From contig NZ_CP016539.2 of the NCBI RefSeq assembly GCF_001687605.2, forward strand, positions 2,510,501 to 2,574,500: a DNA stretch of 64,000 nt. Direction: 5' to 3'. The first letter of the stretch is position 1. Every line of letters begins with the position of its first letter. A model generated the notes under the pieces. That model ran no database searches. It was not told the origin of the DNA and was given only the letters and a program-made list of their open reading frames with translations. Both the position numbers and the translations under genes were made by a program. This document shows, piece by piece, positions 17,573 through 30,859 of the stretch. The stretch comes from Planococcus plakortidis. GTDB taxonomy: Bacteria; Bacillota; Bacilli; Bacillales_A; Planococcaceae.

Positions 17573-17647
17573 TCATTTCACCCCCTGCCGGATAGGCCGA
17601 TTCAGCTGCTGGCCTGGCCGCCTTTTAGCTGCCCTTCCGGTAATGAA

Positions 17648-17677
17648 AGCATACTAAGACCGCCATTTCCTTGGCAA
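17648..17677 (-). promoter_or_regulatory. promoter for ssbB
   Basis: TTGCCA (17677-17672) and TATGCT (17653-17648) on the minus strand are 18 bases apart, placing the transcript start about 70 bases before the ssbB ATG. Confidence 0.6.
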
Positions 17678-17903
17678 TGTGGGAAATTGCGGATTTGGAA
17701 GTTTTTCGGGTATCATTTGCCGGATTCCGAAATGGGCAAAAAATTTTTTCGGCGCCTGCGCCGCATAAAATATAGCATCGCTTGAATTGCTGGCGTGTGC
17801 GCAAAATCCCCATTTAATTGCCATTCACTTTTTTACCCGGACATTCGCCGGCCATTTCCCCGCTATGCTATACTGAAACAAAGCTGTGTCTGGAGGGAAT
17901 TGC
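17678..17903. other. spacer between ssbB promoter and ywpF
   Basis: I see no gene here; open frames on both strands lack ribosome sites. A TATACT at 17869-17874 may be the -10 of ywpF, without a convincing -35 box. Confidence 0.4.
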
Positions 17904-18344
17904 ATGAAAACCTTTAAAATGCTGTCACTCGCCGTTGTTGACGGGGATCAACTGGTAGATTACCCGCTCCATGATGGCCTGATCATCAACCAGGAAAATT
18001 CCCAGCGATCTTGGGTACTTGAAATGCTGGTGGAGCAAAAACATGAAGCAATCTTTCGTGAGATGAAACAAAATGGCAAAGTATACGATGTCAAAGTCGT
18101 CATTTCCTATCCCGGCAACGAACCGGCCACTTTCGAAGTGATCATCCACGCTGTCAAACCGATTGGCGGGCATGCCTCCGTGCTGATGAAAGGCACATTG
18201 AAACGGGCGCGCCGCAAATACGCCGAGACTTTATTGTCAGAGCTGCTCGAGGATGGGCTTGAAGGAGAGGAATTGCTTGAGCGCTTCGAAACGGATATGC
18301 GGGAACGCCCGGTATTGCGAAAAGACGAAACCAAATCCACATAA
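17904..18344 (+). CDS. ywpF: YwpF-like protein
   Basis: This 146-residue soluble protein matches the YwpF family, whose function is unknown. Its first 90 residues look beta-rich (MKTFKMLSLAVVDGDQLVDY, VKVVISYPGNEP) and its last 50 are charged helix (ELLEDGLEGEELLERFE). The ATG at 17904 is chosen because GGAGGG lies eight bases before it. It is monocistronic and convergent with fabZ across a shared terminator; the ssbB-ywpF neighbourhood is also found in B. subtilis. Confidence 0.82.
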   Translation: MKTFKMLSLAVVDGDQLVDYPLHDGLIINQENSQRSWVLEMLVEQKHEAIFREMKQNGKVYDVKVVISYPGNEPATFEVIIHAVKPIGGHASVLMKGTLKRARRKYAETLLSELLEDGLEGEELLERFETDMRERPVLRKDETKST

Positions 18345-18389
18345 AAAATGCCTCCCGCAGCTGATCCGGCTGCAGGAGGCATTTTTGCT
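18344..18389. terminator. bidirectional terminator ywpF/fabZ
   Basis: AAAATGCCTCC and GGAGGCATTTT form a long stem with an inner GCAGC/GCTGC helix. Confidence 0.9.
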
Positions 18390-18395
18390 TTCCAT

Positions 18396-18833
18396 TTATT
18401 TTTCCTGGACTGGCCCGAGCGCGAACAGGATATCGCATTCGCAAGCGATTACCCCATCCACTGTCGCGATGGCATGCCCTTTGCCCATGGAACCGCGCAA
18501 ACGCGTCAATTCCACTTCCAGGCGCAATTGGTCACCTGGCGTGACTTGGCGCTTGAAGCGGCAGTTATCGATGCCTGTGAAGAAAGCGAGGCGGCCTTTG
18601 TTTTCCTCCATCTGAAGCACCGCAGCCGCACCGACCTGTGCCAGCGCCTCTACGATCAAGACACCCGGCATGACCGGGTATCCCGGAAAATGGCCGTTAA
18701 AAAAGTCTTCATTGGCGGTGACGTTTTTCAGCCCGACCGCTTTTTTCCCCGCTTCGATTTCTGTGATCCGGTCGACCATCAAAAATGGATAGCGGTGAGG
18801 CAAAATTGCCTGTACTTGTTCTGTCGTCAACAT
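18396..18833 (-). CDS. fabZ: 3-hydroxyacyl-ACP dehydratase
   Basis: This hot-dog-fold dehydratase of 145 residues removes water from 3-hydroxyacyl-ACP in type II fatty acid synthesis. The active-site helix region [14 protein letters not shown] carries the catalytic His (about 48), and VLIVEALAQ carries the Glu (about 62). The ATG at 18833 ([16 protein letters not shown]) is used because AAGGGA lies upstream and the slightly longer frame lacks a site. It follows the EpuA-type gene and mbl in the same order as in B. subtilis, without the flagellar flhO-flhP pair found there. Confidence 0.95.
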   Translation of the reverse strand: MLTTEQVQAILPHRYPFLMVDRITEIEAGKKAVGLKNVTANEDFFNGHFPGYPVMPGVLIVEALAQVGAAAVLQMEENKGRLAFFTGIDNCRFKRQVTPGDQLRLEVELTRLRGSMGKGHAIATVDGVIACECDILFALGPVQEK

Positions 18834-18893
18834 ATAGTCCAATCCCTTCTTCACGTTCTGATTTGCTTGCTATCAACTGTTATCGCTGCGTGA

Positions 18894-19157
18894 TTAAGTG
18901 ACGCCGCGCATGATGTCAAGAATGTGCTGCCATGTTTCCCATTTCAGGGCATCTCCTGCATTGCCGTCTCCGATGACGCCGTATCCGACCATGGCGCCAA
19001 GCGCTGCCATGACGACGAGGATTGCGATTACCAGAAGAACCCGAAGCCAGATCGGAAACATGCGGATTTGCACCCAGCGCGTTTTCTTCTGCGGCTTCTC
19101 GGTTTGCGTATTCGGTTTATCTGGCTGGGTGGAGCCAGTTTTTCGTGATTGTGCCAT
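18894..19157 (-). CDS. EpuA-type membrane protein
   Basis: This 87-residue protein has a hydrophilic N-terminus rich in Lys, Thr and Gln (residues 1-35), one membrane helix (IWLRVLLVIAILVVMAALGA, about 36-57) and a short outer tail ending near WETWQHILDIMRGV. It matches the small family often named DNA-directed RNA polymerase subunit beta (EpuA), a name taken from a fused neighbour rather than a shown function. I would treat it as a single-span membrane protein of unknown role. It lies between mbl and fabZ. Confidence 0.75.
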   Translation of the reverse strand: MAQSRKTGSTQPDKPNTQTEKPQKKTRWVQIRMFPIWLRVLLVIAILVVMAALGAMVGYGVIGDGNAGDALKWETWQHILDIMRGVT

Positions 19158-19260
19158 TGCTATGTCAACCTTTCCTCTTTAAATGCCCACTGCCATTCAA
19201 GTTTCTTCACTATCTGCCATTATACTAAAAAGCTTGGGCTGTGGAACAAAAATTTGAATA

Positions 19261-20256
19261 TTATCTCCTCATACGGAAAATATCCTGTTTGGCTTCGAGC
19301 ATCTTCCCGGTTCCGAGAACGACGCATTCCTTCGGCTGGTCAGCGATGGCGATCGGTATGCCGAGACGCTCAGACAAAAGCCGGTCCAATCCGCCGAGCA
19401 AGGCTCCTCCGCCGGTCAACACGCCGCCACGGTCGATAATGTCCGATGCCAGTTCAGGAGGCGTTTGTTCGAGCACCACGCGTACGCCTTCTGCCACCAA
19501 CTCGACAGATTCCTTCAAAGCTTCCGTGATCTCCTGCACTTTCAAGCTGATCGTCCGCGGATAGCCTGTCAGTATATCCCGCCCCCGGATGTCCATCGTG
19601 GCTTGTTGGCCGTCGCTGAGCGTCCCGAATTCGACTTTCAATCTCTCCGCTGTCCGTTCACCGATCAGCAATCTGTAGTTTTTCTTGATGTAATGGAGGA
19701 TGTCCAGGTCAAAATGGTCGCCGGCCGTTTTCAAGGTGACGCTTTTGACGATCTCTCCCATCGACAGGACGGCAATATCGGAAGTTCCGCCACCGATATC
19801 GATGACGAGGCTCGCATCCGCCTGGTAGATATCAAGGCCTGCCCCGATCGCAGCCACTTTCGGCTCCACTTCGACGTAGACTTTCCTCGCCCCCGCTTTT
19901 TCCGCCACTTCCCGGATGGCCTTCTGTTCAATGCTCGTAATGTTCGCCGGGCAGCAGATGAGGATGCGCGGCTTCATCATGAAGCCTTTCAGTTTCAGTA
20001 TTTGAATGAAATGCTTAAGCATCAGTTCCGTAATATCGAAATCATGGATGACGCCGTCTTTTAACGGACGGATCACCGCTATATGCTGGGGTGTGCGGCC
20101 CATCATCTTCTGGGCTTCCGTCCCGACGGCGATCAGCTCATTGGATTTTTTATCGACTGCCACAACGGACGGCTCGTTTAAAATGATGCCTTTGCCTTTA
20201 ACATAAATCAGCACATTGGCTGTCCCGAGATCGATGCCTATATCTTTCGAAAACAT
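19261..20256 (-). CDS. mbl: actin-like cell-shape protein Mbl
   Basis: This MreB-family actin homologue has 331 residues and forms membrane-bound filaments that guide side-wall synthesis. The nucleotide-binding motifs are GIDLGTANVLIYVKG (phosphate 1), VIDIGGGTSDIAV (phosphate 2) and IDRGGVLTGGGALLGG (adenosine). The order murA-mbl-fabZ identifies it as Mbl rather than MreB or MreBH. The ATG at 20256 is set by AAAGGGGA before it; the frame is open for 32 more codons into the spacer. In B. subtilis spoIID, spoIIQ and spoIIID lie between murA and mbl; here there is only an R2 repeat. Confidence 0.93.
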   Translation of the reverse strand: MFSKDIGIDLGTANVLIYVKGKGIILNEPSVVAVDKKSNELIAVGTEAQKMMGRTPQHIAVIRPLKDGVIHDFDITELMLKHFIQILKLKGFMMKPRILICCPANITSIEQKAIREVAEKAGARKVYVEVEPKVAAIGAGLDIYQADASLVIDIGGGTSDIAVLSMGEIVKSVTLKTAGDHFDLDILHYIKKNYRLLIGERTAERLKVEFGTLSDGQQATMDIRGRDILTGYPRTISLKVQEITEALKESVELVAEGVRVVLEQTPPELASDIIDRGGVLTGGGALLGGLDRLLSERLGIPIAIADQPKECVVLGTGKMLEAKQDIFRMRR

Positions 20257-20351
20257 TACGCCGTCCCCTTTCTTTATTGTTCGATGTTGAGTGGAGTTCA
20301 GTTTTTTAAACAACTCAATAATACAAATATTATATATCAGATGAACAGCCA

Positions 20352-20640
20352 TGTATCAAAGAGTGGAAGGCGGCGAAGGGCAAAGATGTGCTCCCACATC
20401 GCTGCGCTACTGCGTCGCAAACGAATCGTGTCAGGCACGATTCGCTTCCTGCGGGAGCAGTGACGGAGCTTTGCGACGGAGCGACGCGAGCTGAAGACCC
20501 TGGACTGAGCGTGAGCGAGGGAAGCGGCTGAAGCCGTGCCCTGGCAGCTGGCGCGACGTCCTGTCGCGCCAGCTGCATGACCCACATCCTGTAGGCCCGA
20601 AAGCGTCCGTCTGGAGCGATTTTACCGTTCTTCACTCTTT
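20352..20640. repeat. R2 intergenic repeat, copy b (longest)
   Basis: This 290-base GC-rich element has strong internal hairpins: AGCTGGCGCGAC pairs with GTCGCGCCAGCT over a five-base loop, and CGAATCGTG pairs with CACGATTCG. It shares the loop GTCCT hairpin with the 38620 copy and the block GCTGAAGACCCTGGACTGAG (in complement) with the 52643 copy. It fills the mbl-murA gap. Open frames through it have no ribosome sites. Confidence 0.8.
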
Positions 20641-20737
20641 CTAATGTTCTAATTCAATTCGTCTAGTTAAAATCTTATCATAATCCTGCAACGGCTGACA
20701 AAATTCTCCGAAAATACTTTCAGCCCTTCATTTACGG

Positions 20738-20776
20738 AAAAAGCCTACCGCTTGATTGTGCGGCAGGCTTTTGATC
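20738..20776 (-). terminator. terminator after murA
   Basis: AAAAGCCTRCCGC-type arms (AAGCCTACCGC and GCGGCAGGCTT) pair around an eight-base loop, with T residues following on the minus strand. Confidence 0.85.
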
Positions 20777-20800
20777 TTATGAAGTATGAGTCCTGATGAA

Positions 20801-22099
20801 TTAAACCATTTGCTCTTCTTTTACTTCGCTTGTTTCGGTCGATACGCGTTCAATGTCGGCACCTAGAGCTTCAAGCTTCAGATGGAAATCAACATAGCCG
20901 CGATCCAGATGATAAAGTTCGTGTACACGCGTGACGCCTTCAGCAGCAAGCCCGGCGAGAATCAATGCAGCAGCTGCGCGGAGATCTGTCGCGGACACTT
21001 GGGCGCCTTGCAGTTTTGAAGGGCCTTCCATGATCACTGAACGTCCTTCAATCTTGACGGATGCATTCATGCGGCGGAATTCTTCAACGTGCATGAAGCG
21101 GTTTTCGAATACCGTTTCAGTCAAGATGCCGTTGCCTTGTGCAGTCAGCATCAATGACATCATTTGTGATTGCATATCTGTCGGGAACCCTGGGTGCGGC
21201 ATCGTCTTGATGTCGATCGAACGGAGTGGGCGTGTCGCGCGGACGCGCAAGCCTTCATCCGTTTCCTGGATATCGACTCCCATTTCGCCCATTTTCGAGA
21301 TCAAAGCAGCCATATGTTCCGGAACGGCGTTTTCAATGATGACATCGCCTTCTGTGATAGCAGCTGCTACCATGAATGTTCCAGCTTCCACACGGTCCGG
21401 AATGATCGAATGATGCGATCCGTAAAGTGTTTCCACACCTTCGATGCGCATGGTGTCTGTACCGGCACCTTTGACGTTTCCGCCCATTTCGTTGATATAA
21501 TTCGCAAGGTCAACGATTTCCGGTTCCTTCGCTGCGTTTTCGATGATCGTTACCCCGTCTGCAAGCGCTGCGGCTGACATGATGTTCTCTGTCGCACCGA
21601 CACTTGGGAAGTCGAGGTAGATCTTGGCACCGCGCAGGCGGCCGTCGGTTTTCGCTTCGACAAAACCGTTGCCGAATGTGATATTCGCTCCCATTGCTTC
21701 AAAGCCTTTCAGGTGCTGGTCGATCGGACGAGATCCGATGGCGCAGCCGCCTGGCAAAGCGACGCGGGCAAATCCGTTGCGCGCTAGCAGCGGGCCCATG
21801 ACCAGAATCGATGCACGCATTTTGCGGACATATTCGAACTGTGCTTCGCTCGATAATTGTGAAGATGCATCGATGTGCATCTCATTTTTTTCCGGGAAAT
21901 ACTCGATATCGACATTCAAGCTCTTGAGCACTTCCTGGATGGTGTAGACGTCCGCAAGATTCGGCACTTCCGTGATGGTGCTCTTGCCTTCACCTGCGAG
22001 AAGCGCACCGGCCAATACCGGCAGCACCGCATTCTTTGCTCCTTCTACCCGTACTTTCCCTGATAATTTTTTTCCGCCTTTAACGATGATATGATCCAA
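20801..22099 (-). CDS. murA: UDP-GlcNAc enolpyruvyl transferase, copy 1
   Basis: This enzyme of 432 residues catalyses the first committed step of murein synthesis, transferring enolpyruvate from PEP to UDP-GlcNAc. The PEP-binding, fosfomycin-target cysteine is Cys119 in [20 protein letters not shown]. An ATG-initiated frame from 22114 would place the ribosome site GGAGG inside the coding sequence, so the TTG at 22099 (reading [14 protein letters not shown]) is the likely start, with GGAGG seven bases before it. Its place between the atp operon/DUF1146 gene and mbl matches murAA of B. subtilis. A second copy lies at 45798. Confidence 0.94.
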   Translation of the reverse strand: MDHIIVKGGKKLSGKVRVEGAKNAVLPVLAGALLAGEGKSTITEVPNLADVYTIQEVLKSLNVDIEYFPEKNEMHIDASSQLSSEAQFEYVRKMRASILVMGPLLARNGFARVALPGGCAIGSRPIDQHLKGFEAMGANITFGNGFVEAKTDGRLRGAKIYLDFPSVGATENIMSAAALADGVTIIENAAKEPEIVDLANYINEMGGNVKGAGTDTMRIEGVETLYGSHHSIIPDRVEAGTFMVAAAITEGDVIIENAVPEHMAALISKMGEMGVDIQETDEGLRVRATRPLRSIDIKTMPHPGFPTDMQSQMMSLMLTAQGNGILTETVFENRFMHVEEFRRMNASVKIEGRSVIMEGPSKLQGAQVSATDLRAAAALILAGLAAEGVTRVHELYHLDRGYVDFHLKLEALGADIERVSTETSEVKEEQMV

Positions 22100-22222
22100 A
22101 GCAAAGCCCTCCATGTGTTTAATAGTCCCTTATTTATACAGCTCTCAAGTATATTTTTCTCATTTAGTAATCTCTTAGTTTGATGGCAATTAAAAATGAA
22201 AACCTTATCTATAGTACCTTGT

Positions 22223-22265
22223 TTTTTGATAAGAAACAAGCATTACAGTGCATTCTTATCAAAAA
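22223..22265. repeat. 13-bp inverted repeat upstream of murA
   Basis: TTTTTGATAAGAA (22223-22235) and TTCTTATCAAAAA (22253-22265) are perfect complements around a 17-base loop. It can act as a terminator in either direction or as an operator for murA, whose start codon is about 125 bases away. Confidence 0.6.
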
Positions 22266-22392
22266 CTCAATATACTCCATGTTGTTCGCAGACATAGGTA
22301 TTTTTATGTCCGTCGTGAAAAAAGAAATATTACAAAATGATTACAGTTAATTGTTTCCCCACTTCAATGGAAATAAACCCTTAGACGGTGAA

Positions 22393-22408
22393 TATTTCCC
22401 GGGAAATA
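22393..22408. repeat. 16-bp perfect palindrome
   Basis: TATTTCCCGGGAAATA reads the same on both strands with no loop. Such a site is more typical of a dimeric DNA-binding protein than of a terminator. I know no regulator for it. Confidence 0.5.
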
Positions 22409-22414
22409 GTAAAT

Positions 22415-22473
22415 CATTGCCGATTTGCCATAGGAACGGCATGCATCCGCATTACCATGGCAAATCGGCAATG
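22415..22473. repeat. 16-bp inverted repeat after DUF1146 gene
   Basis: CATTGCCGATTTGCCA (22415-22430) and TGGCAAATCGGCAATG (22458-22473) pair perfectly around a 27-base loop, directly after the DUF1146 stop codon. No T-run follows, so it is not a standard terminator; it may protect the mRNA end or bind protein. Confidence 0.6.
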
Positions 22474-22707
22474 CTAGAACAGGTACGACAATTGCCTGGA
22501 CCACGCTGAGATATCCAAAAAGAAATTGGAGACAGCCGTCCCGATCACGATGCTCAAGAATATGTATAAAATCTGTGCCTGCAATACATGGTGTTTCGCG
22601 ATCCATTTATCGAACATGACAGCCCGTAATGCGTAAAATGAAACGCCGGTAAAAAAGATATGGCTGATGATCGAAATCAATGCCTGCTGGCCAATGTATA
22701 ATTCCAC
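22474..22707 (-). CDS. ywzB: DUF1146 membrane protein (YwzB)
   Basis: This 77-residue protein has two membrane helices (about 8-29 and 43-66; LQAQILYIFLSIVIGTAVSN) and belongs to the DUF1146 family of Bacillales, of unknown function. It starts with GTG at 22707 behind a strong AAGGAG. The gene lies between the atp operon and murA, its usual place in relatives, and is separated from atpC by a terminator. Confidence 0.85.
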   Translation of the reverse strand: MELYIGQQALISIISHIFFTGVSFYALRAVMFDKWIAKHHVLQAQILYIFLSIVIGTAVSNFFLDISAWSRQLSYLF

Positions 22708-22827
22708 TCTGCACGCTCCTTCCGTCTCATATCCTATTTGTTGAAACCCCTGCTGTTAGTATAGCTGAAAATATTTAATATGGTGGGAAACTTCATGATT
22801 TTTTCGTGAAATTTTATCCATTCCACA

Positions 22828-22871
22828 ATGAAAAAGGACGGACCGAAGCAATTCGCTTCTGTCCGTCCCAT
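22828..22871 (-). terminator. terminator of the atp operon
   Basis: GGACGGA and TCCGTCC, with an inner GAAGC/GCTTC stem, are followed by T residues a few bases after the atpC stop. Confidence 0.85.
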
Positions 22872-22875
22872 TTGA

Positions 22876-24756
<1,881 letters not shown>

Positions 24757-24794
24757 TTAAGCTCGAGCGGCTTTATCGGCCGCTTCCGCTTTTC

Positions 24795-25670
<876 letters not shown>

Positions 25671-25700
25671 TTATTTTTTCTTCCGATCCTTCCAGGGAGC

Positions 25701-27230
<1,530 letters not shown>

Positions 27231-27237
27231 TCATAAA

Positions 27238-27768
27238 TTAGCCGATCAATTGACGCTGCAGGCGGGCAAGTTTCGTGCTGACGCTGCTGTCATAGATGCG
27301 GTTCCCGATTTGAAGGCGCAATCCACCGATCAATGATGGGTCGATTACGTTTTCAATCCGTAAAGAATTCTTGCCGATGCTTTTCGCGAAAGCTGTGGAA
27401 AGGGATGCCGTTTCTTCTTCCGTCAATGGACGGGTGGAATAGACAGTTGCATCTTCAATTCCCTGCTCTTCGTTGGAAAGCTTGATATAGCTTTGGGTCA
27501 TATCACTGACTTCGTTCATGCGTCTGCGTTCACCGAGCATCTGAAGTGTATTCACGACATAAGGGTTAGCCCCTTGGAAAACTTCGTTGATGAGGTTGGT
27601 ACGCTTTTCAGCTGAAAGTTTCGGTGACACGATCAATTGGTATAGTTCAGGAGTCAGCTTGAATACTTTACGTACTTCACGGAGATCCTGTTCGATTTCC
27701 AAAGTCACATTATGTTCTTTGGCTACCTGGAATAATGCCGATGCGTAGCGCTCAGCGACTTGGCTCAT
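27238..27768 (-). CDS. atpH: ATP synthase delta subunit
   Basis: This peripheral-stalk subunit of 176 residues joins the b subunits to the top of F1. It has the family's N-terminal helical domain (AERYASALFQVAKEHN) and the C-terminal signature (IENVIDPSLIGGLRLQIGNRIYD). It overlaps atpF by four bases (ATGA type). Confidence 0.95.
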   Translation of the reverse strand: MSQVAERYASALFQVAKEHNVTLEIEQDLREVRKVFKLTPELYQLIVSPKLSAEKRTNLINEVFQGANPYVVNTLQMLGERRRMNEVSDMTQSYIKLSNEEQGIEDATVYSTRPLTEEETASLSTAFAKSIGKNSLRIENVIDPSLIGGLRLQIGNRIYDSSVSTKLARLQRQLIG

Positions 27769-28286
27769 TGCACTTCGCCTGCCTTCGCAATCGTTTCGTT
27801 AATCAACTGACGGTTGTCTTCCTCAGAGATTTCCTTGTCCAATACTTTCGTAGCTGCCAACAAGGACAGAGCTACAACTTCTTCGCGAACTGCTGCGATC
27901 GCTTTTTCGCGTTCGTTAGCAATTTCTGCCACTGCCGATTCTTTCATGCGGGCAGATTCAGCACGCGCTGTCGTAATGATTTCCTCACGAGAAACTTCGC
28001 CTTGCTTCTTGGCATTCTCAACGATTTCCTGCGCTTGGTTGCGGGCATCCTTCAAAAGGTTGCGCTGCTCCTCAAGCATTTGCTGTGATTCCTGACGGCT
28101 TTTTTCAGCAGTTTCGATCTCACTTGCGATCAGATCTTCACGCTGCTGCATAACGCCCATCAATGGACCCCACGCAAATTTCTTCAACAGGACCATTAGG
28201 AGCAAAAAGATGACCAATGTTGCGATGATGTCTCCAATATTCAAAAACTCCCCGGTTGCACCGAGTACGAGGTGATCAAAAAACAC
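27765..28286 (-). CDS. atpF: ATP synthase b subunit
   Basis: This 173-residue subunit has one N-terminal membrane helix (IIATLVIFLLLMVLLKKFAW, about 19-39) and a long charged helix that dimerises as the outer stalk. The start is a GTG at 28286 with AAGGGAG about ten bases upstream. The 315-base gap before it is unusually wide for this operon and contains an R1 repeat. Confidence 0.94.
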   Translation of the reverse strand: MFFDHLVLGATGEFLNIGDIIATLVIFLLLMVLLKKFAWGPLMGVMQQREDLIASEIETAEKSRQESQQMLEEQRNLLKDARNQAQEIVENAKKQGEVSREEIITTARAESARMKESAVAEIANEREKAIAAVREEVVALSLLAATKVLDKEISEEDNRQLINETIAKAGEVQ

Positions 28287-28453
28287 GATTGTTTCACTCC
28301 CTTCAAGAGCCTAAAATACTTTTTCTTCTATTATATATACTGCTTAAATCGTTAGATGTGCTGTCGAAATCCAAAATGCATCATACAAGCATAAATGGCG
28401 AAAAACATGCCGGAGCATTCTCGCCATTTAGCTTTTCAGTAATAAATTGCTTT

Positions 28454-28597
28454 GTCTAGTTCTTCCGCTTTTCGCGATGTCTAGACTCCAGTGCCTAGCT
28501 CTTCGGGACATAAGTCAACCCAGCTGTGCGGCAAAGAACGCCGCTTCGCTGGTTCGCCTTACGCCTGTCAGAGCTGAACAGGCACTTTCGCTTTTCG
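28454..28597. repeat. R1 repeat inside the atp operon
   Basis: One full R1 unit with part of a neighbour lies between atpE and atpF. Its outer arms AGTGCCT/AGGCACT and AGCTCT/AGAGCT pair perfectly, the CCAGC/GCTGG and GCGGC/GCCGC arms close the tip, and CATAAG/CTTACG pair with one mismatch. The rest of the gap (28287-28453) shows no gene. Confidence 0.88.
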
Positions 28598-28600
28598 AAA

Positions 28601-28828
<228 letters not shown>

Positions 28829-28870
28829 TCAGGATAATTGTTTTTTGTTTTGCCCGAAGGCAGTTTATAC

Positions 28871-29981
<1,111 letters not shown>

Positions 29982-29984
29982 TTT

Positions 29985-30206
29985 TCACATGTCTCCTGAT
30001 TCGAATTTTCGGACGGTCTGAAGCATCGCCCAGATCCCGGCACTAAGTCCGGTGAGCAGGCAGATGATCAAAAAGAGCGGGGCGGTTCCGAAGCGCTCAT
30101 CAAGCCACATCCCTGTAAAGACCCCGATTAGTACGGACCCGACAAGTTGCGAGAGAATGGCCGAATAAATCGCCATTGCTTGTAAGGGACTTTTTTTCGG
30201 GTGCAT
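29985..30206 (-). CDS. atpZ: AtpZ/AtpI-family protein
   Basis: This 73-residue protein has two membrane helices (MAIYSAILSQLVGSVLIGVF and APLFLIICLLTGLSAGIWAM) with the family's GMWLDERFG loop between them. AtpZ-type proteins sit first in atp operons and are proposed to form a small cation channel with AtpI. The ATG at 30206 is chosen for the GAGGGG before it; the frame extends further without a site. Confidence 0.85.
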   Translation of the reverse strand: MHPKKSPLQAMAIYSAILSQLVGSVLIGVFTGMWLDERFGTAPLFLIICLLTGLSAGIWAMLQTVRKFESGDM

Positions 30207-30324
30207 GATAAACCCCTCGAAATTCATAATGATTTGACATTCACGCCCATAAAAGAGCAGTCGCATCCGGCTTTCAATAGCACATCCATTATGTATGAAA
30301 ACCCTCTCATGCAGACCCTTTGTA

Positions 30325-30353
30325 AGCATACAATAGGGGTAAAATCATGTCAA
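30325..30353 (-). promoter_or_regulatory. atp operon promoter
   Basis: A perfect TTGACA (30353-30348) and TATGCT (30330-30325) are 17 bases apart on the minus strand, giving a leader of about 110 bases before atpZ. Confidence 0.85.
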
Positions 30354-30419
30354 TTACATGTAGTGAAAAACTTCACAAGCTAAAACCCGCCGACATACGA
30401 TTGACAAATTTGTTACAAG

Positions 30420-30803
30420 AAAAGCGAGAGCGGCCGATCTGGCTCGACAGGCGCAAGGCAGATTCCCGAAGCGGCGCCCTTTGCCGCACAGGGAAGTTGA
30501 CTTGCGACCCGAGAGCCAGGCCGCTCGAGCTAGACAATAAGAAAAGCGAGAGCGCCTGTCCAGCTCCGACAGGCATAAGACGGATCAGCAATGCGGCGCC
30601 CTTTGCCGCAATGCTGGAACGGCTTATGACCCGAGGAGCTAGGCGCTCGAGCTAGACACCAAGAAAAGCGGAGGCAGCCGTTTAGACCCGACAAGCACAA
30701 GACGATTTGCTGACGCGGCGCCTTTTGCCGCATAAGCAAAGTGGCTTGTGACCTCGAGGGTCTGGCTGCCGGAGCTAGACACCAAGAAAAGCGGAGGCAG
30801 CCG
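30420..30803. repeat. R1 repeats, three units plus a fragment
   Basis: Units at about 30420-30540, 30541-30658 and 30659-30780 are followed by a truncated unit to 30803. Each unit has different but self-complementary arms: GCGGCC/GGCCGC, GCGCCT/AGGCGC and GGCAGCC/GGCTGCC outside; TGGCTC/GAGCCA, AGCTCC/GGAGCT and AGACCC/GGGTCT next; CGCAAG/CTTGCG, CATAAG/CTTATG and CACAAG/CTTGTG further in. Constant parts are GAAAAGCG, GAGCTAGACA and the GCGGC/GCCGC tip. It fills the wecB-atp gap. Confidence 0.92.
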
Positions 30804-30859
30804 AATGGAAGCTAAGCTATGAACTCGACGTCCTTTGAGCTCTCCCCTCCCTTGCCTCC

